Below, one piece after another: positions 6,839-15,081 of a stretch of 56,740 nucleotides of DNA (position 1 is the stretch's first letter; the number at the start of each line of letters is the position of its first letter). Under the pieces are notes generated by a model. That model had not been told where the DNA came from. It worked only from the letters and a program-made list of their open reading frames with translations, and made no database searches. A program made the position numbers and the translations under genes. Source of the DNA: a bacterium (GTDB lineage: Bacteria > Elusimicrobiota > Elusimicrobia > Elusimicrobiales > UBA9959). The DNA lies in NCBI GenBank assembly GCA_021789695.1, contig JAJYJH010000014.1:1-56740 (forward strand), in the 5' to 3' direction.

Positions 6839-8229
6839 TTGGTCCTCTTTTTCAGCTCCTTAACCACCTGCCGCGCGCGCGCTATCGCGAGCCGCCCGCC
6901 CGGGACGTCCTCCGTTATCGTGGAGCCCGCGGCCGTGTAGGCGCCGGGCCCCACCTTGACCGGGGCCACCAGGTTGGTGTTGGAGCCGATGAAAGCGCCG
7001 GCCCCCAGCACGGTCCTGTTCTTATGTACCCCGTCGTAATTGCAGGTTATAGTGCCGGCGCCGATGTTGACCTTCTCCCCCATATCGGTGTCGCCGACGT
7101 AGCTGTGATGATGCATCTTGGATCCGCGCCCTATGCGCGACTTCTTAACCTCCGCGAAATTGCCTATCTCCGCCCCCGGGCCGATGTCCGATAAGGGCCT
7201 CAGACGCGCGAACGGGCCGATGACCGCGCCCTCGCGCACCCGGCTGCCCTCCAGCGCGCAGGAATACTTTACCACCGCGCCGTTGTCTATGCGGCAGTTC
7301 TCTATCACTCCGGCCGGGCCTATCCTGCAGTTGCGGCCTATCACGGTGTCGCCCTTCAGAAAAACGCCCGGCTGTATGACCGTGTCGCGCCCGATCTGGA
7401 CGCTCTCCTCTATATAGGTGTTCTCCGGGTCCGTCACGGTCACGCCCGAGGCCATCAGGTCTGCGGCCTTGCGGCGGCAGAGCATCTTATAGGCGGCGGC
7501 CAGGTCCGCGCGGGAGTTTATACCGGTCATCTCGGTGGCGTCGTCCAGCTTGAAGGCGGCGGCCCGGCCGCCGGCCGCTATCACGTTCTCCACGGCGTCG
7601 GTCAGGTAATACTCGCCCTTGGAACCCTTCCTCTGCAGGTCCTTCACCGCGGCGGCCAGCGCCCGGACGCGAAAAAAATAAGTGCCGGAATTCACTTCCC
7701 GGATGGCACGCTCCCACTCGTCGGCTCCGTCGGCCTCTATGATGGCCGCCACGGTGCCGGCGTGGTCGCGCTTGATACGGCCGTAGGAGCCCGGAGTCTC
7801 CAGGTCGGCCGTCATCACCAGGCAGTCGGGGGCGGTCCTGAAATAGAGGTCGCGCATCTTCCTGACGGTGGCGGCCCGGAACAACGGGGCGTCGCCGCAG
7901 AGCACCAGCGCGTGTTCGTGACGGCGTATTAGCCCCATGGCTTCCTGCACCGCACGGCCGCTGCCCTTAAGCAGCTTCTGGCGGATGAAGACGGTCTTCG
8001 CCAGTATGCCGGGGGCAAGCCTCTTGGAGAGCTCGGCCTCCACAAGCTCGGCCATGTGGCCGGTGATGACGATAATCTTCTCCGGCCCGAGCGGAGCGAT
8101 CTTGCGTATGGCGCGCTCCACCAGCGACATATCTCCGAGGTAATGGAGCACCTTAGGCAGGTCGGACTTCATGCGGGTGCCTAGACCGGCCGCAAGCACC
8201 ACCGCCGCGAAATTTTTATTCTTCAGCAT
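6835..8229 (-). CDS. glmU: Bifunctional GlcNAc-1-P uridylyltransferase / GlcN-1-P acetyltransferase
   Basis: GlmU acetylates glucosamine 1-phosphate and couples it to UTP, giving UDP-GlcNAc for peptidoglycan and LPS. The N-terminal pyrophosphorylase domain shows LAAGLGTRMKSDLPKVLH. From about residue 250 the protein turns into left-handed beta-helix hexapeptide repeats with NFAEVKKSRIG and GAGTITCNYDGVHK of the acetyltransferase site. The ATG at 8229 gives 464 residues, the family length; upstream in-frame codons are non-homologous. GlmM and GlmS, the preceding pathway steps, are encoded at 20428 and 17740. Confidence 0.96.
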   Translation of the reverse strand: MLKNKNFAAVVLAAGLGTRMKSDLPKVLHYLGDMSLVERAIRKIAPLGPEKIIVITGHMAELVEAELSKRLAPGILAKTVFIRQKLLKGSGRAVQEAMGLIRRHEHALVLCGDAPLFRAATVRKMRDLYFRTAPDCLVMTADLETPGSYGRIKRDHAGTVAAIIEADGADEWERAIREVNSGTYFFRVRALAAAVKDLQRKGSKGEYYLTDAVENVIAAGGRAAAFKLDDATEMTGINSRADLAAAYKMLCRRKAADLMASGVTVTDPENTYIEESVQIGRDTVIQPGVFLKGDTVIGRNCRIGPAGVIENCRIDNGAVVKYSCALEGSRVREGAVIGPFARLRPLSDIGPGAEIGNFAEVKKSRIGRGSKMHHHSYVGDTDMGEKVNIGAGTITCNYDGVHKNRTVLGAGAFIGSNTNLVAPVKVGPGAYTAAGSTITEDVPGGRLAIARARQVVKELKKRTK

Positions 8230-8288
8230 AGTCACCGTAAAACCTAAAAAATACGGAGCGGAAGGACTACTCCCCAATTTTACTAAAA

Positions 8289-8367
8289 AAATAGGGACAG
8301 GCCCCCATTTACATCCCATTTTCCGCCCATAAACCTCCGCTGACGAAATGGGGATCTGTCCCTGTTT
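8289..8367. repeat. 22-bp inverted repeat with a 35-base spacer
   Basis: The left arm at 8289-8310 (AAATAGGGACAGGCCCCC) matches the reverse complement of the right arm at 8346-8367 at 20 of 22 positions. The GGGACAG...CCCATTT style resembles REP-like arms found beside RAYT/IS200-type transposases. It lies in non-coding DNA upstream of glmU. Confidence 0.6.
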
Positions 8368-8620
8368 TTCGCCGCGAATCTGTCGCGCTTGGAGAACAGG
8401 TTGGATACGCCGCAGTTGTCATGCGCTATCATCGCCGCGTACCGCTTATGCCTACCGCGCAGGATACCTTGAACTCGCTGTATCGGATGTTGCCGCCGCC
8501 GGCGCGCCGTTTGTTGAACGGGCGCACAGGTCGTAGCACGTCAGAAACTCGCCGAAAGGCGTCTTCCTGAGAGACCTGGCATATCCGAAACCGAACGCAC
8601 CGCTTTAAGCGGCCGCTTGC
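8368..8620. other. Non-coding patch, probably decayed sequence
   Basis: No frame is open over most of this stretch on either strand and no RNA gene is recognised. Short minus-strand open pieces are broken by stops. With the inverted repeat at 8289-8367 it may be what is left of a small transposable element, but no transposase motif survives that I can name. Confidence 0.35.
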
Positions 8621-8899
8621 TTATGTTCTTCTTCCTCCCGCAATCAGTTCGTCCTTCTCTCCGCGTGAAAGCCTCTTTATGGCGGCCTCCAGTTTAAGCG
8701 CGGCGGACTTGTCCTTCCCCCGCCTCTTCCAAGCCAGTTCCACCGGCCCGAAAGAGGCCGTGTACTTAGCGCCCTTCCCCTGGTTGTGCGCCTTTATGCG
8801 CCCTTTCAGGTCCTTCGTAATCCCTGTATACAGCGCCCCGTTGGCGCAGCGGACGATGTATACGGTCCATGTTCCGGCGGAAGTGACTCGTCGTTCCAT
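8621..8899 (-). CDS. GIY-YIG nuclease superfamily protein (UPF0213/YhbQ type)
   Basis: A single GIY-YIG domain of 92 residues: VYIVRCANGALYTGI contains the two signature tyrosine/glycine strands, followed by DLKGRIKAHNQGKGAKYT, the conserved Arg helix and the YT strand. Stand-alone members of this type are common, and their cellular role is unclear. The ATG at 8899 overlaps the stop of the upstream frame as TGATG; a TTG one codon earlier is the only other nearby option. Confidence 0.85.
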   Translation of the reverse strand: MERRVTSAGTWTVYIVRCANGALYTGITKDLKGRIKAHNQGKGAKYTASFGPVELAWKRRGKDKSAALKLEAAIKRLSRGEKDELIAGGRRT

Positions 8900-9261
8900 C
8901 AAAGCTCCAGTGCGGTCATGTCGGCGCAGGCTTCTATGCCCAGCGCGTGGTAACTGCCGTCCACGCGGGCAAGCCGCGCGTTCTGGCGGTTAGCCTGCAG
9001 AGCGGGGCATTTCCCGGATATCAGGCCGGCAAGCGCTTCTCCGTAAAGCGCCGGCTGGACACAACCTCTATCGGCATATCGGCCGGCTTCGGGGCCCTGC
9101 TTATCCGCCCCAAGCCTCGGGTAAGGAGCGGCGCCTTTTTGCGCGGCCCGGAGGCCAGGCAGGAAGCGTGGATACCGTGCGTGATCGACATCTTTTGTTA
9201 CGGCGGAGTCTCCCCCATATGGCCCGGGCAATGAGAGCGCCACTTTATGCTCCCGCGCCAT
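8899..9261 (-). CDS. Doubtful hypothetical protein
   Basis: An open frame of 120 residues between the unknown membrane protein and the GIY-YIG gene. Both junctions are tight (17-base overlap upstream, TGATG downstream), which favours a real gene. Against it, there is no clear ribosome binding site, composition is Gly/Ala/Pro-rich without obvious secondary structure, and I recognise no domain. It may be the decayed end of a larger gene. Confidence 0.35.
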   Translation of the reverse strand: MAREHKVALSLPGPYGGDSAVTKDVDHARYPRFLPGLRAAQKGAAPYPRLGADKQGPEAGRYADRGCVQPALYGEALAGLISGKCPALQANRQNARLARVDGSYHALGIEACADMTALEL

Positions 9262-10192
9262 CCGTCTCGCTCCCGGCCCCGGCCGCGTCTTTGGGCGGAA
9301 CCACGGAGGCGGGAACCAGCGGCAGCAATATGCCGATATTTACGGCCGTCTCCGGAGAGACGATCCCATAGCGGGCCACGGCGAAGAAAAAAACCGCCTG
9401 TAGCGCAAGAAAAGAGAACATTACGGCCTTCGGCAGCGGCGCGCGCTCGTCGTAGCCGGCCAGCGCCAGGTCCACGAACAGGTCCCGCTCTACGGCGTAA
9501 TGAACGTGCCAGCGGCCGCTAGGCACCCAGAGCGGGTTCAGCATGAAAAGGTAGAGGAGGTAAATCAAGCCCATGCAGTAGGCCATGCCCGAGAACAGCA
9601 ATGAGGAGGGGGCCGCGGGCGCGAAATGCCCTGTGAAGAAAGAGAACAGACGGCCAAAGGAGAACTGCCAGCCCACCAGGAGCGCCAGCAGGGTCAGATA
9701 CCAGGAGAAAAAGAACACCTTCCAGCCCCTCTTCAGATAGGCGGGGTTGAAGGCTAGGAAAACGGTGGCGACGGTGGGCGCCAGCAGCACGGCCAGCAGC
9801 AGTCTGTCGGTGCCGGTTCCGCGGTAAACGAAAGAGAGGAAGGCGTACCAGACGGTTATCACGCAGGAAAGCAGCGTCAACTCGTTCATACGCGGCAGCA
9901 GCCGGTCGCGAAAGCTCCAGGCCAGGCCTAAGGAAAACCCCGTCAGCGTCAGCAGTACATAGACCCCCGCCGCGCTGAGCGGGAACAGGCCTTTGGCCTG
10001 GTACCAGATCAGCCCTGTCGGGAACAGCAGCGAGGCTGCGCTGTAAAGAAGTATCTTGAACACCGGGGCCGGACGCCATTCGGCGCGCAGCAGCATGACC
10101 GACTGGGCCAGCACCCCAACCGAAAAGAAAAACCCGCCTCTCAAGAACAGTTCGGTCGTCTTCACGGTAAAAATCCATCCTCCGTGTGTCAT
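9245..10192 (-). CDS. Polytopic membrane protein, unknown family
   Basis: The 315-residue protein has about eight hydrophobic segments spread from residue 15 to 290, with short loops and a C-terminal Ala/Gly/Pro tail. Between helices, SGRWHVHYAVERDLFVDLAL is the most polar stretch and could be functional. The open frame continues upstream through the tRNA-Gln gene, so those codons cannot be the start. The ATG at 10192 is chosen; a GTG at 10165 with GGAGG 13 bases before it is an alternative. I cannot name a family. Confidence 0.7.
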   Translation of the reverse strand: MTHGGWIFTVKTTELFLRGGFFFSVGVLAQSVMLLRAEWRPAPVFKILLYSAASLLFPTGLIWYQAKGLFPLSAAGVYVLLTLTGFSLGLAWSFRDRLLPRMNELTLLSCVITVWYAFLSFVYRGTGTDRLLLAVLLAPTVATVFLAFNPAYLKRGWKVFFFSWYLTLLALLVGWQFSFGRLFSFFTGHFAPAAPSSLLFSGMAYCMGLIYLLYLFMLNPLWVPSGRWHVHYAVERDLFVDLALAGYDERAPLPKAVMFSFLALQAVFFFAVARYGIVSPETAVNIGILLPLVPASVVPPKDAAGAGSETDGAGA

Positions 10193-10243
10193 ATCTTTAT
10201 GACCCGCGACCCCTAAACAGGCCTGCCGTTTTCTGAGAACTAT

Positions 10244-10314
10244 CTCCCGGGCATGGATTCGAACCATGTCTAACCGAGTCAAAGTCGGTTGTGCTACCGT
10301 TACACCACCCGGGA
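10244..10314 (-). tRNA. tRNA-Gln (anticodon TTG)
   Basis: The acceptor strands TCCCGGG and CCCGGGA pair fully. The anticodon stem ACCGA/TCGGT holds the loop CTTTGAC, giving anticodon TTG. The T arm is CATGG-TTCGAAT-CCATG and the D arm is GTG...CAC with GG in the loop. CCA is not encoded. It lies between spoVG and the membrane protein gene, on the same strand. Confidence 0.96.
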
Positions 10315-10332
10315 AAAACCTGTAAACACGAA

Positions 10333-10360
10333 GACCCGTCCCGCCGGAGCGGGAAGGGTC
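10333..10360 (-). terminator. Hairpin after spoVG, probable terminator or processing site
   Basis: GACCC and GGGTC, then TCCCGC and GCGGGA, pair around a TCCG loop with one internal mismatch. The following minus-strand sequence (TTCGTGTTT) is only moderately T-rich, so termination may be partial and allow read-through into tRNA-Gln. Confidence 0.5.
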
Positions 10361-10381
10361 TCAGTTCTCCCGTCTCTCGGC

Positions 10382-10678
10382 TTAGAAGCCTTCTGTTTGC
10401 GTCGGAGCCGCCAGAGGCCCGGCCTTCGCCAGTTCGGCCTCGTACTCCTTGAGAATGAGCTGTTCCAGCTTGCCGCGGAACTCGTTGTGTATCGGGTGCG
10501 CTATGTCTTTGTACGTGCCGTCCTTTATCTTCCTCGACGGCATACACACGATGAGGCCGTTGTTGCCGTTGACGACCTTCATGTTGTGCACCACGAACGC
10601 GTTGTCAAAGGTCACGGTGGCGAAAGCCTTCAGCCGGGCCTCGTTGCGCAGATGTATCCTCACTTCGGTGATTTCCAT
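10382..10678 (-). CDS. spoVG: SpoVG family RNA/DNA-binding regulator
   Basis: SpoVG proteins are small nucleic-acid-binding regulators, known from Gram-positives and spirochaetes. The 98-residue frame begins MEITEVRIHLRNEARLKAFA and contains FVVHNMKVVNGNNGL and VCMPSRKIKDG, followed by DIAHPIHNEFR, all family hallmarks. The ATG at 10678 has GAGGGGGA upstream and replaces a longer frame without a binding site. It follows ispE on the same strand, the neighbourhood (ispE-purR-spoVG) also seen in Bacillus. Confidence 0.95.
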   Translation of the reverse strand: MEITEVRIHLRNEARLKAFATVTFDNAFVVHNMKVVNGNNGLIVCMPSRKIKDGTYKDIAHPIHNEFRGKLEQLILKEYEAELAKAGPLAAPTQTEGF

Positions 10679-10749
10679 ACGTCCCCCTCTTACCGCCCCC
10701 CACACAGAACACCCCTGTACGGACTACTCCTGCAAGGCAGCGTCACATG

Positions 10750-10755
10750 ATTGTA
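10750..10755 (-). promoter_or_regulatory. Possible -10 element for spoVG
   Basis: TACAAT on the minus strand would start a transcript about 65 bases before the spoVG ATG. No good -35 is seen, so this is tentative. Confidence 0.3.
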
Positions 10756-10768
10756 CTTCACTGCAATT

Positions 10769-11650
10769 CTAGCAAAATTTAGTAGAAAATATCCTGTATT
10801 TCCGTTCATGCTCCAGGGCGCCGGCTATTTTCTCCGCAGCGGCCCGGCCGCGGCAAAGTCCGAACACGGTGGCGCCGGAACCGGACATCAGCACGGCTTC
10901 CGCCCCCAGCTCCTCCAGCCTTTCCCTCGCCAGCTTTACCGCCTTATGCCGCGGCAGCACAGGGTCCTCCAGCCTGTTAAAGAGCTTTCCGGCGCGGCCT
11001 GGCGCGAAGCCCCCTTTCCTTATGAGGCCGCAAAGTTCCCTAAACTCCCTCAACCTCCGCCTGACCTCCGGGGCAGGAGCAATCTTCAGGTCCCCGTACG
11101 CCTCTTTCGTATAGACCGGCTCTCCCGGGTAGACCAGCACAGCGTAAGGCAGGCGGCCAACCGCCTTGAGCGGCTTGAGCTTCTCCCCGCGGCCGCGGCC
11201 CTCCGCGAACACCGTGTCCAGCATGAAGAACGGCACGTCCGAGCCCACCGAGGCCGCTATCCTCATCAGCTTCGGGAAAGAGGCGCGCGGCAGCCTGTAA
11301 AGCCTGGCCAGGCCGCGCAGGGCCGCGGCCCCGTCGGAAGAACCGCCGCCCAGGCCCGCGCCCACGGGGATGCGCTTCCTGAGCGTGAACGCGGCGGCCG
11401 GCCTCAGCCTGAAAGCCTCGAAAAACTTCTCGGCCGCTTTGTAGACGATGTTCTCCTCGGGCCTGCAGAGGCCTTTTGGCCCGCCGAGCACCCTGAGCGC
11501 TATCCCCTCCGACTTCGTTTTCCTGAGGGAAAGTTCGTCGGCCAGGCCGACCCGCGCGAACAGCGTGGCCAGCTCGTGATAGCCGTCCGGCCGCCGCCGC
11601 GTGACCTCCAGGAAGAGATTTAACTTGGCCCGCGCCTTAATTCTGATCAT
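10769..11650 (-). CDS. ispE: 4-diphosphocytidyl-2-C-methyl-D-erythritol kinase
   Basis: IspE phosphorylates CDP-ME in the non-mevalonate isoprenoid pathway. The 293-residue GHMP kinase starts MIRIKARAKLNLFLEV, contains RPDGYHEL and the ATP-binding PVGAGLGGGSSDGAA, and near the C-terminus LMSGSGATVFG. The start overlaps the end of the TPR/LolB-like gene by 14 bases. The lolB-ispE pairing is also found in enterobacteria. Confidence 0.95.
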   Translation of the reverse strand: MIRIKARAKLNLFLEVTRRRPDGYHELATLFARVGLADELSLRKTKSEGIALRVLGGPKGLCRPEENIVYKAAEKFFEAFRLRPAAAFTLRKRIPVGAGLGGGSSDGAAALRGLARLYRLPRASFPKLMRIAASVGSDVPFFMLDTVFAEGRGRGEKLKPLKAVGRLPYAVLVYPGEPVYTKEAYGDLKIAPAPEVRRRLREFRELCGLIRKGGFAPGRAGKLFNRLEDPVLPRHKAVKLARERLEELGAEAVLMSGSGATVFGLCRGRAAAEKIAGALEHERKYRIFSTKFC

Positions 11651-13922
11651 TTATCACTGGACGCTTGGCCGGCAGGACCGGGGCTTGCGGCCGGTCCGCG
11701 GCGCCTGGCAGTTTCAGCGTGTTGACCCCGGAGAATCTCATCTGGTCACGGTCCAGCGTTATCTTCAGCGAGACGTGCGGCAATTCGAAAACGAAATCCC
11801 CGGGGAACAAGTACAGGTCCCTCAGAAAATAGTTCTCCGGCGTCAGCTTCAGGCCCCGCTCCCCATTCGGAGTTATCTTGTCTGGCCAGGCCAGAGAGTC
11901 GGCCAGGCAGACCTCATCCAGAGTGCCGCTGAAGCAGGGGTCGTCCCAGCCGGCCGCGCCGGCCAGATAATCACCCGAGAACCAGTCCTTGAGCTCCCCC
12001 AGCATCAGAGAGGCCCAGTAATTGAAGGCAGAAGGATCTATACCCTTCAGCGAGACGGTGTCCAGGTCCATGACCCCGCCGGAGACCGCCCCCTTCCACA
12101 TCGGCGCCATCAGCGGTCCCAGCACCGTCAGGCTGAAGTCGGAGGGAGGCGAATAATGGACTATGGCGTCCAACTTTATGGTCTTGCCGCGCAGCTTGCC
12201 CTCCAGCTTGGCGAAGGAGGAGAACTCCTGCCCGGCCGGGCTGAAGGCCTTCAGGTATTCCAGCTCCAGCTTGGGCAGTTCGGCCTTGTCCAGTTTTTTG
12301 GCAACCTCTTTCAGGCGTTTCTGCTGCGCGCCGCGCTTGTCCGGCTTCTCCAGCAGCCAGGAGTTCTTCCAGCACAGCCAGGCCTTGGCGTAATCTCCGG
12401 CGGCGGCGTAGATATCGCCGGCATGGCCCCAGACCTCGGGGTCGTCGTAGAGGACCGCGATGGCCCTCTTCATGGCCTCCTCGGCGCCAGGCAACTCGCC
12501 GCGCTTGTAGCGCACCCAGGCCAGCGAGTCCAGAAAAGCCCCGTTGTTCGGCTCCTTCGCCACGGCGCTGGAGATAAGAACCTCCGCCTCCTGGAGCTTC
12601 ATGCCGCGGTCGGCCAGCGAATAGCCCAGGTAGTTCATCACGTTGGCGTTGCTGGGGTCTTTCTTGAGCAGATAGCGGAAGTTCTCCTCCGCCGTCTTCA
12701 TGTCGTTCTCGCGTTCGCTGATCACCGCGTATTGCATACGGGCCTCGGCGTCTTCCGGGTGACGGGCGACTATTTTCCCGAGCATCGCGAGGGCCTTGCT
12801 GGTTCTGCCCGTGTCGTCATAGCCGAGCGCCAGAAAGTAGGCTATCTCGCCGTTGTCCGGCCACTTGGCCGCGGCCTTTTCCAGGAGCGCGATGGCCCTG
12901 GGATAGCCGCCCGCCTGCGTGTAATAATACGCCAGGCGCAGAACCTGCGACGGGTCGTTTTTCAGGGCGGCAGAACCCTCCAGGTAGGAGGCAGCCGCCT
13001 TGAAGTCCTGTTTCTGTTCGCTCATCACGGCCAGCCAGAAGCAGGCGGTGGGGTCCGTCTTATCCAGCTCCCAGGCCTTTAGGAAATACTTCTCGGCCCC
13101 GGCCGGATCGTTGACCGCCGGGCCGGCGTACAGCTCGCCGACATGATCGAACAACTCCGTGTTCTTCGGGTCCATCGGCGTCAGGTCGGAATACTGCGCG
13201 ACCGCCGCCGCCGTATCGTTCACCATCTCGTAATAGTTGGCCAGCATATAGCGGGGCTGCAGGTAGTACTGGTCCTCGGCGATGGACTTGAGCAGATTCC
13301 CCTTTACGCCGTCCAGGTCCTGCTGGTAGCTCCCGGCGTTCTTCGAGTCCCTGGCTATCTTCGCGTTATAGAGCAGGGCCATCTGGTAGTAGGTCTCCGC
13401 CGCGTCGTCGGGCTTGAGCTCCAGATACTTCTTAAGGTAGGAGATGGACCTGTCCTGGTCGCGCGAGCTCCACAGGCTGGCCAGCTGATACACGGCCTCC
13501 GGGTCCGACGGGTCCAGCGCGGCCGCTTTCTCGTAGGCCTTCTGCGCCCCGTTCAGGTTATTCTTGGCCCAGAGCACGTTGCCGTAGAGCACCCAGTTGT
13601 CCGCGGAGGACGAATCCTTTTTCACCACGTACTCGGCCCACTTCTCGGCCTCGTTCACCTTGCCTATGCGCAAAGCCAGGTTCAGCGCCTGCTTGTGGAC
13701 GTACACCGATGAGGGGTCCAGTTTCAGCGTGTTCTTGTATTCCTGCAGCGCGGTGTCGTACTCCCCGCGCCGCTCCAGTACGAGGCCGTTCATGAAATGA
13801 AGGTAGGATTGCTCCGTGGTGCCGTTCAACAGGTACAGGTAGGACTGGTCATCCGCAGAGGCGCCCGCGCCGGCGGCCAGGCAGACCGACAGCAGGATGA
13901 AAAACATAAGTTTCTTGGTCAT
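11637..13922 (-). CDS. Exported TPR protein with a LolB-like C-terminal domain
   Basis: The 761-residue protein has a signal peptide (MTKKLMFFILLSVCLAAGAG, probable cleavage after ASA) without a clear lipobox. From about residue 35 to 540 it is a chain of roughly twelve TPR units (for example WVLYGNVLWAKNNLNGAQKA and NVMNYLGYSLADRGMKLQEA). The last 200 residues change to beta-rich sequence (FSSFAKLEGKLRGKTIKLDA, PPSDFSLTVLGPLMAPMWKG) that looks like the LolB/LolA or DUF4292 half-barrel. A role in outer-membrane lipoprotein handling or envelope assembly is inferred from that fold and from its place directly before ispE, where E. coli has lolB. The stop of rimI overlaps its start as ATGA. Confidence 0.75.
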   Translation of the reverse strand: MTKKLMFFILLSVCLAAGAGASADDQSYLYLLNGTTEQSYLHFMNGLVLERRGEYDTALQEYKNTLKLDPSSVYVHKQALNLALRIGKVNEAEKWAEYVVKKDSSSADNWVLYGNVLWAKNNLNGAQKAYEKAAALDPSDPEAVYQLASLWSSRDQDRSISYLKKYLELKPDDAAETYYQMALLYNAKIARDSKNAGSYQQDLDGVKGNLLKSIAEDQYYLQPRYMLANYYEMVNDTAAAVAQYSDLTPMDPKNTELFDHVGELYAGPAVNDPAGAEKYFLKAWELDKTDPTACFWLAVMSEQKQDFKAAASYLEGSAALKNDPSQVLRLAYYYTQAGGYPRAIALLEKAAAKWPDNGEIAYFLALGYDDTGRTSKALAMLGKIVARHPEDAEARMQYAVISERENDMKTAEENFRYLLKKDPSNANVMNYLGYSLADRGMKLQEAEVLISSAVAKEPNNGAFLDSLAWVRYKRGELPGAEEAMKRAIAVLYDDPEVWGHAGDIYAAAGDYAKAWLCWKNSWLLEKPDKRGAQQKRLKEVAKKLDKAELPKLELEYLKAFSPAGQEFSSFAKLEGKLRGKTIKLDAIVHYSPPSDFSLTVLGPLMAPMWKGAVSGGVMDLDTVSLKGIDPSAFNYWASLMLGELKDWFSGDYLAGAAGWDDPCFSGTLDEVCLADSLAWPDKITPNGERGLKLTPENYFLRDLYLFPGDFVFELPHVSLKITLDRDQMRFSGVNTLKLPGAADRPQAPVLPAKRPVINDQN

Positions 13923-14368
13923 TTGTCCCTCTCAGGCAGCGCCTTGCGCATCAGCAGGGCGGCGTCAGTGTTATTATAGAATTTAGGCCTCTTGCCTACC
14001 ACTTCGAAGCCGTTGGCCCTGTAAAGAGCTATCGCGGCCGCGTTGCGCTCGTTGACCTCCAGGTCCACTTCGCGGCAGGCGCTCTTGGCCGCGTACTCGT
14101 ACAGCTTGCCCAGCAGGGCCGTAGCGGCGCCCCGGCGCAGGACGCCGGCCGCCACGGCCAGCGTATTGAGCTGCACCTGCGGGCGGAGTAGCCAGAAATT
14201 TATAAAGCCGGCCACCGCGCCCTCGGCCTCGGCGGCCAGCGTGACAGAGTGGCGGTTGCGCTCCTCTTCGGCGAAGCCCTTCTCGCCCCAGGCCGGATAA
14301 CCAGGGTGCTGCGCCTCTATGGCAGCGAAGGCGCCGTAATCCTCTTTCCTCGCGCGTCTCACCAGCAT
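13919..14368 (-). CDS. rimI: GNAT acetyltransferase, RimI-like
   Basis: A 149-residue GNAT-fold protein. It has the acetyl-CoA-binding core (NTLAVAAGVLRRGAATALL, with a degenerate RxGxA) and the motif B region LEVNERNAAAIALYRANGFE, typical of RimI-type N-terminal alanine acetylases. RimI is classically tied to ribosomal protein bS18, but its target cannot be read here. It lies directly after tsaB, as in many bacteria where tsaE-tsaB-rimI form a unit, and overlaps the TPR gene by four bases. Confidence 0.82.
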   Translation of the reverse strand: MLVRRARKEDYGAFAAIEAQHPGYPAWGEKGFAEEERNRHSVTLAAEAEGAVAGFINFWLLRPQVQLNTLAVAAGVLRRGAATALLGKLYEYAAKSACREVDLEVNERNAAAIALYRANGFEVVGKRPKFYNNTDAALLMRKALPERDK

Positions 14369-14370
14369 GT

Positions 14371-15081
14371 TCAGCGGCGCGCGGCCCTGGGGCGCACGTT
14401 GTTCTCCAGCTCGTACTTGGCCGGCTTCAGGTAGAGCGGCTTCAGCGTGCCGGAGCGGCCGGCCAGCGCGGCCTTTATCACGTAGTCCGGCAACACGCGG
14501 GAGACGGATGCCGGCGCCCGGACCGCCCCCTCAGGGAGCAGCGAATATATTCCCGGGGCCTCCTCCGCGTCGGCCACCGCGTAAGGAGGGCGCCTGACGG
14601 CAAGCAGGGCGCGCATTTCCGCCTCCCTGAGCCAGACCGGCCCCCCGTCCGCGCGCGGTCCGCCGCCCGCGGTGGCAGAGAAGAACTGACAGAAATATTC
14701 GTCTTTGAAGGCGTGCAGCAGCACGGCCAGGCGCCCGGCTCCGGAGCGCCGGTAATGCGCGCAGCCGGCCGCCTGAAGCGCCAAGACCTCGAAGAGCGTC
14801 GCCGTGCGGACCGCCGCGCCGGACAGGGCCCCGAGCGTGCCGGCCAGCGTGAGCGCAATGCGTATGCCGGTAAAGCGTCCCGGCCCACGCGCCGCGCAGA
14901 CGGTGCCGACGCCGCGCAGGCTCCCGCCAGCTTCCGCCAACAGCCGGTTCACCGCTCCGAACAGTTCCGTCTCCTGATTAAAGACCTTCTTCTGGGCGCA
15001 GAGAAAGCGCTTACCGTCGAACACGGAGACCTTCAGCCTGGAGCCGGAGGTGCAGATACCAAGCGTCAGTTTTTTAGCCAT
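14371..15081 (-). CDS. tsaB: tRNA t6A biosynthesis protein TsaB
   Basis: TsaB is the non-catalytic ASKHA partner of TsaD in threonylcarbamoyl-adenosine (t6A) synthesis at tRNA position 37. The protein (236 residues) begins MAKKLTLGICTSGSRLKVSV and carries the family motif GPGRFTGIRIALTLAGTLG. The ATG at 15081 lies inside the end of tsaE (16-base overlap); a longer upstream frame is a tsaE shadow. The Ala/Arg-rich C-terminal half is less conserved. tsaD is not in this window. Confidence 0.9.
   Translation of the reverse strand: MAKKLTLGICTSGSRLKVSVFDGKRFLCAQKKVFNQETELFGAVNRLLAEAGGSLRGVGTVCAARGPGRFTGIRIALTLAGTLGALSGAAVRTATLFEVLALQAAGCAHYRRSGAGRLAVLLHAFKDEYFCQFFSATAGGGPRADGGPVWLREAEMRALLAVRRPPYAVADAEEAPGIYSLLPEGAVRAPASVSRVLPDYVIKAALAGRSGTLKPLYLKPAKYELENNVRPRAARR

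Noticed and set aside
10193-10282. N-terminal extension of the eight-helix membrane protein
   Set aside because: The extra codons run through the tRNA-Gln gene, so they cannot be the true start.
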